From the NCBI RefSeq assembly GCF_016757735.1, contig NZ_CP068439.1, positions 1,860,001 to 1,924,000 on the forward strand: a stretch of 64,000 nt of DNA, in the 5' to 3' direction. The notes beneath the pieces were generated by a model, which worked only from the letters and a program-made list of their open reading frames with translations, was not told where the DNA came from and did no database searches. A program made the position numbers and the translations under genes. How positions within the stretch are numbered: position 1 is the first letter of the stretch; each line of letters starts with the position of its first letter. Positions 39,342-48,123 of this stretch are shown here, piece after piece. This DNA is from Aequorivita iocasae (GTDB taxonomy: Bacteria; Bacteroidota; Bacteroidia; Flavobacteriales; Flavobacteriaceae).

Positions 39342-40703
39342 CTAGATTTTTATTACTTGCTTGGTAACAGATCCTTTTTCATTGGTGATATTTATGAAAT
39401 AAACACCTTCAGTCAAACCATTGAGCGAAGTTTCATCTTTTCCTAAAGTGATCCTTTTTAAAACTCTTCCACGGCTATCTGTAATTCGCACTTCACCATT
39501 TTCAATTCCTGAAATAGTAAAATTGTTTAAAGTAGGATTGGGATAAATTGAAAAATTATTCTCAGCTAAGTTTTCATTGTTGTTAAGCAAACCACAGTCT
39601 TGTAAAATTTCTTCACGAGTATTACAGCCCTGGGCATTATCGTATATTATAGCTTCATTGGCTGGGTCGTTTAAATACTCACAGATATTTGGATAATCAC
39701 ATATAGCTAATTCAGGACTGCCGTGAATAACAAGTTCGTATAGCGGGGTGTTTATATCTATATTTGAGAGTGCTGAAATGTCATTTAGTAAATAATTACC
39801 TTCAAAATATAAAAGAAATACATTGGTCAAGTTTTCAAGACCATTTAAACTTGTTAATAATGGAGCATTGACAATGCCAAAACTTCCTAGAGAAGTTGTG
39901 AGATTACTAAAACCCTCAAGATTCGTTACTGCTGTATTCCCAGATAAATAAAAATCTCCACTCGAAACAAGACTCTCGAAACCATCAAATGATTCTAAGC
40001 TAGGATTAGAATATATTTCTATTCCTTCCTCACCTACTGTAACCAAATTATTCAATCCTTCTAAGTTTATTAGATTTTGGTTTGCTATTATTCTAAGATC
40101 ACCTAATTCAGTTATATTGTTTAGACCATTTAAATTATAGAGCAAATCATTGTCAGTAATATGAATCCCATCAGCACTTGTAAGATTGGTCAACCCCATT
40201 AAACTTGTTAGGGAAGGGTTTTCTTCTATTAGAATGTGCGCTGTAGTTGATGACAAACTTTCTAAACCCTCTATCGATGAAAGTATCGGATTTTGAATAA
40301 TTCTTAAATCTTGAGAAACTTCTTCCAAACTCTCAAGTCCACTTAGATTCTGTAGACTTTGATTACCAATAATATAAAGTCGTCCGTAGGTGTCTCCATC
40401 AGTTACAGCTGTTAAATTGTTCAGACCATTAAGGTTTGTTAGAGCAGCATTATTTAGGATACGTAAATTTTCAACCCGGATTATTTGGGATAGGCCATTA
40501 AGGTTTGTTATTTCACCTGACACAGCTTCTTCTATTCGGAGAGTTCCATTTATTTCTGTACAATTAGGATAATCTATGATAAAATTATCTATCTGACTTT
40601 GCGAAGTAAACGTTACAAAACCGGTAGGGCACTGCCCAAATAGGAAATTTGATGCAGAAAAAATAAAAACTAGCAATCCCGAAAATAGTATTTTTGAATT
40701 CAT
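39342..40703 (-). CDS. Secreted L-domain/LRR-like repeat protein with T9SS sorting domain
   Basis: A 453-residue protein with signal peptide (about 1-23, ending FLFG-Q), then about ten degenerate Leu/Asn-rich repeats (about 45-340; units such as SIEGLESLSS, NLEGLNNLVT, SLNGLENLTN) like receptor L-domains. The last ~75 residues form a type A T9SS domain (SIYPNPTLNNFTISGIENGE ... KQVIKI). An upstream in-frame ATG at 40727 lies inside the -7 box at 40725-40732, so the ATG at 40703 is chosen. Surface or secreted; ligand unknown. Confidence 0.85.
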   Translation of the reverse strand: MNSKILFSGLLVFIFSASNFLFGQCPTGFVTFTSQSQIDNFIIDYPNCTEINGTLRIEEAVSGEITNLNGLSQIIRVENLRILNNAALTNLNGLNNLTAVTDGDTYGRLYIIGNQSLQNLSGLESLEEVSQDLRIIQNPILSSIEGLESLSSTTAHILIEENPSLTSLMGLTNLTSADGIHITDNDLLYNLNGLNNITELGDLRIIANQNLINLEGLNNLVTVGEEGIEIYSNPSLESFDGFESLVSSGDFYLSGNTAVTNLEGFSNLTTSLGSFGIVNAPLLTSLNGLENLTNVFLLYFEGNYLLNDISALSNIDINTPLYELVIHGSPELAICDYPNICEYLNDPANEAIIYDNAQGCNTREEILQDCGLLNNNENLAENNFSIYPNPTLNNFTISGIENGEVRITDSRGRVLKRITLGKDETSLNGLTEGVYFINITNEKGSVTKQVIKI

Positions 40704-40724
40704 TAGTAATATAAGGGTAAGCCT

Positions 40725-40732
40725 CAAATATA
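40725..40732 (-). promoter_or_regulatory. Promoter -7 box TATATTTG of the L-domain gene
   Basis: A perfect minus-strand match, predicting a start near 40721 and an 18-nt leader to the ATG at 40703. Confidence 0.6.
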
Positions 40733-40799
40733 GGTATAATGTTCAGTTTCCAAAATTTGAGGCTTTTTGTTTAAAATTATTCTAATCGGAGTGATTTAA

Positions 40800-42551
40800 T
40801 CAATTCTTCATCCACTTCGCAGTAAATGTTTTCTTTCCGTCAGAAATTGTTACGAAATACATTCCATTATTCAAATGTTTTAGATTATAACTGTTTGATT
40901 TTTCAAGATTACCTTCTTCTGAAAAAACTACTTTTCCATCGATACTATAAATATTCACTTTTGCATTTTCCATAGCTTCGGGAATTTTAAAGGACAACAT
41001 TCCTTCTGAAGGATTTGGGAATATTTTAATTATGGAGCCAGTGTTAAAGTCAGTAACACCCATAATTTCTTCTATTTCCACAAAGCCATCGCGGGTATTG
41101 TCGCCTTTGTAGCCATTGCGATGAATGTTTTCTGGGTTGTACGGTACGTTTAGATTATACACATTCACAAAAGTAGAATCTACTCCTGCGCCAAAAGTTA
41201 AAGTGTAACTATTTGCTGTAAGATCTAACATTCCGTCATTGTCTACATCGCCCAAAACGGCGCCGTTCAAAAAGGTAAAACCATGGGGGCGTAAAGGAAA
41301 TCCATCTATTTCACCAGACCCGTCTAAGGAATAGGCATGTATATAGCCTTCACCAGCAGCATCTGTTAGGACACTTGGGAAAATAATATCAGAGATACCA
41401 TCATCATTGACATCGGCAATGGAAAGTACACCTTCGGTACCGCCATATTTTTCTATCGGGAAATTGGGTATGTTGCTGCTGCTTTCATCCAGGCCATATA
41501 TAACGGGAAGTTCTACGCCGGGAGTACCACTGGTAATTCTATCGGACATAAAGATTTCAAAAGTGCCATTTGCATCTATGTCCAACACTGTTGGGGGAGA
41601 ATAGGTCCAACCACTCAAAGGGATGGGCCAGCCCAGTCTGTAGTTGCCATCGTGTTCCATAACATAGAAGCGGGGATTGTCTCCGTGGTTGCTTCCTATA
41701 ATTTCCAAGTCGTCGTCCCCATCAAGATCAGCGAGGATTGGGGATTGGTAGGAATAACTTACTGTAGGGTCAAAAACTGGAAAACCTGGAAATACTTGCC
41801 CTTGGTTATCAAAAATATACATTCCTGCTGAAGAGGCGGCTATAACCACATCGAGGTTGCCGTCATTATCCATATCTGCAATAGAAGGAGTGAAAGCAGG
41901 GGTTGCTGCTACCTCTACGGGCCAATTTGCATTTATTGGAGTTCCGTCCATTTTAATAGCATGCACAAAGCCTTGGGCGCTCCCTACGCGTTCGCCGGTA
42001 ATAATCTCCAACATTCCATCGCCATCCAAGTCTGCTAATGCTGGGGCGTTAATCATCCAGTGGTCGTCAAAGTTTAAAGGCCAACCCGGCAGGTCTGCTC
42101 CCGTGGGATCAAGAAGGTACACGCGACCCGCATTGGGAACACCTCCTGTATTTAGTACAATCTCCAGAGTGCCATCGTTGTTTAAATCTGCAACCGATGG
42201 AGGAAGTAGGATGGTGCCGCTAACGGTTTTTTGGAAAAGTATAGTACCGTTACCTTCAAGGGCATAAAGGGTATTCCAGATACCGTAGAGTATTTCGTCT
42301 ATACCATCATTATCAATATCTGCCAAGGTGGTGCCACGACTGTTTTTAAAATTGGGATGTGCTGGCTCCCCAAAGCGCCAGAGTTGGTCAAATACGTGGG
42401 TTTGTTCTGTATTGTTATAATCTTGGGGTAGTGTAACCATTTCTACGGAAATGGTGCCGTCTTGATTTAAAGATGCTTTTTTGCCTTGTTGCTGGGCGGT
42501 GGAGCCTATGGCTAAAGCAAGGGCAGATAGGAGGGTAATGGTTTTTTTCAT
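40800..42551 (-). CDS. Secreted FG-GAP/VCBS-repeat protein with T9SS sorting domain
   Basis: A 583-residue protein with signal peptide (1-19, ending GSTAQ). Eight calcium-loop repeats follow, such as DIDNDGIDEILYG, DLNNDGTLEIVLN, DLDGDGMLEIITG, DMDNDGNLDVVIA and DVNDDGISDIIFP, forming an integrin-alpha-like propeller. The end is a T9SS type A domain (KIFPNPSEGMLSFKIPEA ... AKWMKN). Probably a calcium-dependent surface or secreted adhesin-like protein. Its promoter must lie in the 750-bp divergent region upstream, where no exact -7 box was found. Confidence 0.88.
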   Translation of the reverse strand: MKKTITLLSALALAIGSTAQQQGKKASLNQDGTISVEMVTLPQDYNNTEQTHVFDQLWRFGEPAHPNFKNSRGTTLADIDNDGIDEILYGIWNTLYALEGNGTILFQKTVSGTILLPPSVADLNNDGTLEIVLNTGGVPNAGRVYLLDPTGADLPGWPLNFDDHWMINAPALADLDGDGMLEIITGERVGSAQGFVHAIKMDGTPINANWPVEVAATPAFTPSIADMDNDGNLDVVIAASSAGMYIFDNQGQVFPGFPVFDPTVSYSYQSPILADLDGDDDLEIIGSNHGDNPRFYVMEHDGNYRLGWPIPLSGWTYSPPTVLDIDANGTFEIFMSDRITSGTPGVELPVIYGLDESSSNIPNFPIEKYGGTEGVLSIADVNDDGISDIIFPSVLTDAAGEGYIHAYSLDGSGEIDGFPLRPHGFTFLNGAVLGDVDNDGMLDLTANSYTLTFGAGVDSTFVNVYNLNVPYNPENIHRNGYKGDNTRDGFVEIEEIMGVTDFNTGSIIKIFPNPSEGMLSFKIPEAMENAKVNIYSIDGKVVFSEEGNLEKSNSYNLKHLNNGMYFVTISDGKKTFTAKWMKN

Positions 42552-42693
42552 AAGTTTTCAGTTTATTTTTATAAAGCTATCGATAAATGTTGGGTTATCA
42601 AAAAGATGGGGCAAGAAAGCTTACTTGGAAATTTTCAGCAGTAAAGGATGAAGGGTTTAATATTGAAGTAATGGATTTAATATTTATAAAATA

Positions 42694-42770
42694 CGCTTTA
42701 AACACGCTATAAACACGCTATAAATACACTATATATATACTATGAATATGCTATACATATACTTTAAACT
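42694..42770. repeat. Seven tandem 11-nt units
   Basis: Seven contiguous 11-nt units, consensus YRCTATAAAYA, start at 42694, 42705, 42716, 42727, 42738, 42749 and 42760. The first three are nearly identical and the later ones decay. There are no spacers, so this is not CRISPR. The period is close to one helical turn. Confidence 0.8.
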
Positions 42771-42954
42771 ATTGGTTTATTATGATATAATGCATTATTC
42801 TATTTTTAATTTTTTTTGTTTTCAGGTTTGGAAGTAATAAGTAATTATTACAATAATTGAATTATTAGTTGGTCTGTATTTTTTTGGAGTTGCGTTCTCT
42901 TCTAAGGAGCTGCCATTCCATTCAAGCTAGGGAGCAATCACCTCGTCTGTTTTG

Positions 42955-42981
42955 CAGCCACCCCTGCCATACAGGGCAGGG
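42955..42981. repeat. GC-rich intergenic repeat, copy 1
   Basis: GCAGCCACCCCTGCC followed by an arm pairing CCCTGCC (42962-42968) with GGCAGGG (42975-42981). It shares GCAGCCACCCCT with 43158 onward and lies 12-20 nt after CACCTCGTCTG, related to CCGTCTG near 45680. Probably a dispersed repeat of this genome. Confidence 0.5.
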
Positions 42982-43157
42982 AGAGCGATTACTTTTTTTT
43001 TGGATTTTTGCATATTACTAGTTCCTTCCCCCTGTGATAATTTCAAATAGAAGATTCTAAATTTTTAAAGAGGAAGGTGGCTTTTGGTTTTTTCTGCCAA
43101 AAGACCGAAGGGGTTTTGTCTTTTATTTTTATAACAAGTACCCACCCTTCTGCTTCG

Positions 43158-43184
43158 CAGCCACCCCTCCCTTTTAGGGCGGGG
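43158..43184. repeat. GC-rich intergenic repeat, copy 2
   Basis: GCAGCCACCCCTCCC, then TTTTA and GGGCGGGG, an imperfect hairpin. The first 12 nt are identical to copy 1, 203 nt upstream. Confidence 0.5.
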
Positions 43185-43220
43185 AATATTTTTTTAAAAT
43201 AAGATTTTTTTATTTTTTGG

Positions 43221-43240
43221 ATATATATATATATATATAT
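43221..43240. repeat. (AT)10 microsatellite
   Basis: Twenty nucleotides of perfect AT dinucleotide, 62 nt before the start of the secreted LRR gene. Length changes by slippage could alter promoter spacing, but no promoter box was identified around it. Confidence 0.75.
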
Positions 43241-43301
43241 TGTGCCAGTTAAACCAGAAGCTCATCAACCCCTCGACACCTAAACTCATAAACTTTTAAA
43301 A

Positions 43302-45659
43302 ATGAAACACCTACTACTCACCCTAACCCTGCTTACCTCTTTTTTTGCCAGCGGCCAGATAGTAAACATACCCGATACCAATTTTAAAAATGCATTGCTA
43401 AACCATAACCCTGTTATTGATACCAATGGGGATGGGGAGATACAATATAGTGAGGCAGAGGCTGTAGAAATTTTATATGTACTAGAGAAGGCTATTATTG
43501 ATTTAACTGGTATAGAGACTTTTGAGAATTTGAAAGAATTAAATTGTCAAAGCAATTTTTTAAACGAATTAAATATTTCTTCTAATATAAGCCTAGAAAG
43601 ACTTATTTGCTATAATAATAATATTCAAGTATTAAATATTTCCAACAACCCATTATTGCAGATTCTGCAAATTAGTTCAAATAACTTAACAACAATTAGT
43701 GCATCAAACAATGCTAATTTGGAAGAAATCAATTGTGATAATAATAATTTAACTACAATTGATGTTTCCCAATTTCCAAATATTACAAATATTAGTTGTA
43801 GTGATAATAATATAGTTGGATTGGACGTGAGTAATAATCAATTTCTTGAAATATTATGGTGCTTTGGAAATGAAATTAGTGAGTTAGATGTTTCTCAAAA
43901 CCCAAATGTTCGATTTTTATGGGTCTCCAATAATGAATTAACGAATTTGAATCTTGAAAATAATTTACTTTTAGAAACATTTTATGCCGTAGAAAACCCT
44001 ATAAGTAATTTCGACTTTTCTTCAAATATAAATTTAAGAGTGCTCAACATTTCGAACACCTTAATTACTGAATTAGATCTATCTAATAATCCTGAATTAT
44101 GTAATATAAAGGTTAGAAATATCCCATCTTTGGAATATATAAATTTAAAAAATGGAAATACTGAGGTATTAGGAGGGGGGTGTACTCAGGATGCACTATC
44201 TTTAACAAACAACCCCAACCTCCAATTTATCTGCGTAGAAGACGCCCAATACGCCGCAAACAACTTTACAGATATTCCACCCTTGGCAACCTTTGTTGAG
44301 GATTGCACAATCGCCAACGGCGACCTAAACCATATAACAGGCACCGTAAAATACGATGACGAAAACAACGGCTGCGATGGTGGCGATGTTGGGGTTGGTA
44401 GGTTGCTTGTAAACACTACGGATGGCACCAACAATTTTGCAACCACTACAATAAACACAGGCGATTACAACCTTACCGTAGCAGAGAATACTTATACCAC
44501 TACTGTTTTGGGGCTTTCGCCTTACTTTTCATTAAGTCCGGCGCAGGCGGTTGATACTTTTGTAGGTTTTAACCAAACCGAGATTGCTGATTTTTGTATC
44601 GCGCCAACCACCACCGCCAATGACCTTGCGGTAACCCTTGTGCCACTAAATGCTGCCCGACCCGGATTTGAGGCCAGCTATAAACTGGTCTATGAAAACG
44701 TGGGCACTACCCAACTGAGCGGCAATGTAGAACTGGATTTTGATGGAATGCTTGTAACGTTTGTAGAGGCTACGCCTACGGAAACTTCCATAAACGGAAA
44801 TACTATTTCTTGGGATTACAGCAACCTAAACCCTTTTGAAACCCGTAGTATTGAAGTGGTTTTTGAAGTGGCGCAACCGCCCATTGTTGAAAGTGGCGAT
44901 GTGCTGCCCTATATTGCAAGGGTAAATCCCGTAAGTGGCGATGCCGCACCTGATGATAATGTTTTTCAGTTAAACCAAATTGCGGTAAACAGTTTTGACC
45001 CGAACGACAAGCAGGTATTGGAAGGCTATCAAGTATTGATTGATGATGCTGATGAATATCTACATTACGTGGTGCGCTTTCAAAATATGGGAACCGCGAA
45101 TGCCATAAACGTACGCGTGCAGGATGCGCTGGATGAAAAACTGGACTGGACAACATTTAAGGTTCTCGATGCCAGCCACGCTATGAAAACACAGCTTGTA
45201 AATGGGTCGATAGATTTTATTTTTGACAATATCAACCTGCCCACGGCTTCTTCGGACCCTGAAGGAAGCCAAGGTTTTGTGGCGTTTAAAGTGAAACCCG
45301 TTTCCACGGTTCAACTTAACGATGTAGTGGCAAATGCTGCGGATATCTACTTTGACTTTAATGCGGCGATTGTAACCAATACCGTATTCACCACTTTTGT
45401 TGATGAATTGGCGGTTGCGGATTTTGAATCTTTAAAGGTTGTAGCATTTCCAAATCCCGCCAATGATATCCTTAATATTCAGGCAGAGGGTTCTATTTCT
45501 TCAATTGAGATTGTAAATATACTGGGGCAGACCTTACTTACTTCCAAAGGGAACAGTAATCGTGAACAAATTGATATTTCTGGACTAAGTGCTGGGAATT
45601 ATTTTGTGCGTATTGTTGCAGGGAATGTTAGTAGTGTTTTGCGGATTGTGAAAAAATAA
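43302..45659 (+). CDS. Secreted LRR protein with EF-hand loop, DUF7619-like domain and T9SS sorting domain
   Basis: A 785-residue protein. In order: signal peptide (1-18), a perfect 12-residue EF-hand loop (Asp40-Glu51, DTNGDGEIQYSE), about a dozen degenerate Leu/Asn-rich repeats (60-290), a SdrD/Cna-B-like insert (about 335-425), a conserved-repeat (DUF11-like) part (430-560), a DUF7619-like segment from NSFDPNDKQVLEGYQ, and a type A T9SS domain (VAFPNPANDILNIQAEGS ... RIVKK). The repeat section is far more A+T-rich than the section after about 44200, suggesting a mosaic gene. Probably a surface adhesin or interaction protein. Confidence 0.87.
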   Translation: MKHLLLTLTLLTSFFASGQIVNIPDTNFKNALLNHNPVIDTNGDGEIQYSEAEAVEILYVLEKAIIDLTGIETFENLKELNCQSNFLNELNISSNISLERLICYNNNIQVLNISNNPLLQILQISSNNLTTISASNNANLEEINCDNNNLTTIDVSQFPNITNISCSDNNIVGLDVSNNQFLEILWCFGNEISELDVSQNPNVRFLWVSNNELTNLNLENNLLLETFYAVENPISNFDFSSNINLRVLNISNTLITELDLSNNPELCNIKVRNIPSLEYINLKNGNTEVLGGGCTQDALSLTNNPNLQFICVEDAQYAANNFTDIPPLATFVEDCTIANGDLNHITGTVKYDDENNGCDGGDVGVGRLLVNTTDGTNNFATTTINTGDYNLTVAENTYTTTVLGLSPYFSLSPAQAVDTFVGFNQTEIADFCIAPTTTANDLAVTLVPLNAARPGFEASYKLVYENVGTTQLSGNVELDFDGMLVTFVEATPTETSINGNTISWDYSNLNPFETRSIEVVFEVAQPPIVESGDVLPYIARVNPVSGDAAPDDNVFQLNQIAVNSFDPNDKQVLEGYQVLIDDADEYLHYVVRFQNMGTANAINVRVQDALDEKLDWTTFKVLDASHAMKTQLVNGSIDFIFDNINLPTASSDPEGSQGFVAFKVKPVSTVQLNDVVANAADIYFDFNAAIVTNTVFTTFVDELAVADFESLKVVAFPNPANDILNIQAEGSISSIEIVNILGQTLLTSKGNSNREQIDISGLSAGNYFVRIVAGNVSSVLRIVKK

Positions 45660-45703
45660 CCCACCGTGTCTGACACACCCCGTCTGACCCACCCCGCCTT
45701 CGG

Positions 45704-45726
45704 GCCCCCCTCCCTTGGAGGGGGGC
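45704..45726. terminator. Very strong GC hairpin after the LRR gene
   Basis: GCCCCCCTCC pairs with GGAGGGGGGC in a perfect 10-bp stem with a CTT loop. It is preceded by CCGTCTGACCCACCCCG, related to the GC-rich repeat copies near 42.96 and 43.16 kb. Only a weak T run follows, so it may be a repeat element that also blocks transcription. Confidence 0.5.
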
Positions 45727-45814
45727 TATTTATAACATTGACCATCTTCTCTTAACAAAAAGTTAAAGTTGCTCTTTTCGGTAACGTTCGCGCAGTATAG
45801 TAGACGAATGCGTT

Positions 45815-45822
45815 TATATTTA
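45815..45822 (+). promoter_or_regulatory. Possible -7 box TATATTTA
   Basis: Seven of eight positions match TAnnTTTG, about 70 nt upstream of the S46 peptidase gene. An inverted repeat GCGTA/TACGC lies between them at 45840-45852. Confidence 0.3.
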
Positions 45823-45894
45823 CAAGCCGATAAATTTCAGCGTATTTTACGCCTATTTATTGAGCATTTTATAAATAAATAACTCCCTTTAAGA

Positions 45895-48036
45895 ATGAAA
45901 AAATTACTTATTTGCTTTCTCCTCGCTACTTTTGTATTGCCTGTTCAGGCCAATGAGGGTATGTGGTTTTTAATGCATATTGAAAGGTTAAACTACCGCG
46001 ATATGCAAAAAATGGGGCTGCAGCTTACGCCCGAAGAAATTTATAGCATAAACAATTCCAGCCTTAAGGATGCCATTGTGCAATTTAACCGTGGGTGCAC
46101 TGCTGAAATTATATCAGATAGCGGTTTGGTGCTTACCAACCACCATTGTGGCTACAGCCAAATTGCAGAACTTTCCACTGCGGAAAACGATTATTTGACC
46201 AATGGGTTTTGGGCGGGAAATTACGCTGAGGAATTAAAGCCAAAGAAACTTTCCGTTCGCTTTTTTGTACGTATGGATGATGTTTCAAAACGCATTTTGG
46301 GGCAGGTGAATGATAAAATGACTGAAGCCGAACGCGAAGCTGCCATAAACCGTGAAATCGCAAAGATTGAGCAGGAAAACAACGAGGGTGGAAAATATAC
46401 CGTTTCTGTAAAATCCTTTTATCAGGGCAATGAGTTTTACTACTTCGTTTACCAAGATTATAATGATGTGCGATTGGTAGGTACACCGCCGGCAAGCATA
46501 GGGAAATTTGGAGGGGATACCGACAACTGGGAATGGCCAAGACATACAGGCGATTTTTCACTTTTTAGAGTGTATGCTGATAAAGACGGTAACCCTGCGG
46601 AATATTCACCAAACAATGTGCCCCTGAAACCCAAATACCACTTAAAAACTAGTTTGAAAGGTTTTGAGGAAAACGATTTTGCTATGATCCTTGGATACCC
46701 TGGAAGGACTAACCGTTGGATGCCCGCAGGCGGCATACAGCAAAACGTAGATTATGCGTATCCAGCTTGGGTGGAGGCTTCAAAAACCTCTATGGACGTA
46801 ATGAAGAAATATATGGACAAGGATCAGCAAGTAAAACTTGACTATGCGTCAAGCTATGCGTCTATTGCCAATTATTGGAAAAATCGCCAGGGAATGATAG
46901 ATGCGCTTACGCAACATAAAACTGCGGAAAGCAAACGAAAGGAAGAAAAAGCTTTTCAGAAATGGGCCTCCAAAAAAGGCAATGAAAAATATGCCAATGT
47001 GATACCCGTTATTAATAACTACTATAAAAATACCAATAAGGCTAGTGCACACGACAATTACTTGGGCTTGTTGTTGCGTACCCGTATGGCAACTATTCCT
47101 TACCGCTTGGGCAATGCACTGGATTATTATTTACAACAAAACGAAGCAAAACAAGCTGAGGTTAAGCCACAGCTAGAGGCGGAGATTAATGACCTTTATG
47201 AGGGTATCTATATGCCTTTAGAAAAAGATGTGCTTGCCGCCCAGTTGAAGCTTTATTCCACCAAAGCGGAAAATATTGCGCCTATGGTAGCGCGCATTGC
47301 AACTGCCAATAATAAAAGTGAAGCAGGATGGAATGACTATTTAAATACCGCTTTTGAAAACAGTATTTTTCAATCAAAGGAAAAAGTAGAAGCCTTTATG
47401 GCAAATCCCAATGCCGAAGTTTTAAGGAATGATTCTTTGTTCCAACTTTCCACAGATTTGCTGAAGCGCTACCGCTATGAGTCTGAAGAAGAAAAGCAAT
47501 TGAACAATGACTTTGAACGTGCATACCGTTTGATGGTACAGGGAATGCGTGAGATGAATCCAGACGCCAAATACTATCCTGATGCAAATAGTACACTGCG
47601 CTTAACGTATGGAAAGGTAATTGCATTGCCGGAAGATAAGCGCAATGATGCTGTGAAAAATTACTACACAACATTGAAGGGGACTATTGCAAAATACCAA
47701 CCGGGCGATGATGAATTTGATATGCCGCAAAAATTGATAGACTTATATGAGAAAAAAGATTTTGGTCAATATGCTGATGATGACGGCTATTTGCCAGTAA
47801 ACTTTTTAACGGATAACGATATTACTGGTGGAAACTCTGGTTCGCCAGTGCTGAATGGCAAAGGTGAATTAATTGGATTGGCCTTTGATGGAAACATTGA
47901 AGCGATGGCGGGCGACGTTATTTTTGACGATCAACTGCAACGCACCATCAATGTAGATATTCGCTATGTATTGTTTTTAATAGACAAATTTGCAGGAGCG
48001 AGCCATATTATTGATGAATTGACGATAGTAAAATAA
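45895..48036 (+). CDS. S46 family dipeptidyl peptidase, DPP7 type
   Basis: A 713-residue periplasmic serine protease with signal peptide (1-19, ending VQA). The chymotrypsin-like site shows the His in TNHHCGYSQ (83/84), a catalytic Asp in the WPRHTGDFSLFR region and Ser648 in GGNSGSPV. Eighteen residues after the Ser lies Gly666 (LAFDGN). In this family Gly at this place marks DPP7 (hydrophobic P1) and Arg marks DPP11 (acidic P1), so DPP7-like specificity is inferred. It would supply dipeptides for the POT transporters. Confidence 0.93.
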   Translation: MKKLLICFLLATFVLPVQANEGMWFLMHIERLNYRDMQKMGLQLTPEEIYSINNSSLKDAIVQFNRGCTAEIISDSGLVLTNHHCGYSQIAELSTAENDYLTNGFWAGNYAEELKPKKLSVRFFVRMDDVSKRILGQVNDKMTEAEREAAINREIAKIEQENNEGGKYTVSVKSFYQGNEFYYFVYQDYNDVRLVGTPPASIGKFGGDTDNWEWPRHTGDFSLFRVYADKDGNPAEYSPNNVPLKPKYHLKTSLKGFEENDFAMILGYPGRTNRWMPAGGIQQNVDYAYPAWVEASKTSMDVMKKYMDKDQQVKLDYASSYASIANYWKNRQGMIDALTQHKTAESKRKEEKAFQKWASKKGNEKYANVIPVINNYYKNTNKASAHDNYLGLLLRTRMATIPYRLGNALDYYLQQNEAKQAEVKPQLEAEINDLYEGIYMPLEKDVLAAQLKLYSTKAENIAPMVARIATANNKSEAGWNDYLNTAFENSIFQSKEKVEAFMANPNAEVLRNDSLFQLSTDLLKRYRYESEEEKQLNNDFERAYRLMVQGMREMNPDAKYYPDANSTLRLTYGKVIALPEDKRNDAVKNYYTTLKGTIAKYQPGDDEFDMPQKLIDLYEKKDFGQYADDDGYLPVNFLTDNDITGGNSGSPVLNGKGELIGLAFDGNIEAMAGDVIFDDQLQRTINVDIRYVLFLIDKFAGASHIIDELTIVK

Positions 48037-48064
48037 ACACTTTTTCTTCCAATACCTTTTTATT

Positions 48065-48099
48065 AAACCCTGTATATTTATTTAAATTTACGGGGTTTT
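48065..48099 (+). terminator. Terminator after the S46 peptidase gene
   Basis: AAACCCTGTA (48065-48074) pairs with TACGGGGTTT (48089-48098), one G-U pair, with a 14-nt loop and T-rich flank. Confidence 0.75.
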
Positions 48100-48123
48100 A
48101 ATTTTTTATATAATTATAAATAT

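Larger units (their letters stand above)
42552..43301. other. 750-bp divergent intergenic region without genes
   Basis: No credible coding frame. It holds an 11-nt tandem array (42694-42770), a GC-rich hairpin (42962-42981), an inverted repeat CTTTTGG/CCAAAAG (43081-43103), a second GC-rich repeat copy (about 43158-43184) and an (AT)10 run (43221-43240). It must hold the promoters of two divergent T9SS cargo genes, but no exact TAnnTTTG was found for either. Confidence 0.8.

Noticed and set aside
42694-42770. CRISPR array
   Set aside because: Units are 11 nt, contiguous and without spacers; no cas genes in the window. The same holds for the 7-nt and 8-nt arrays.
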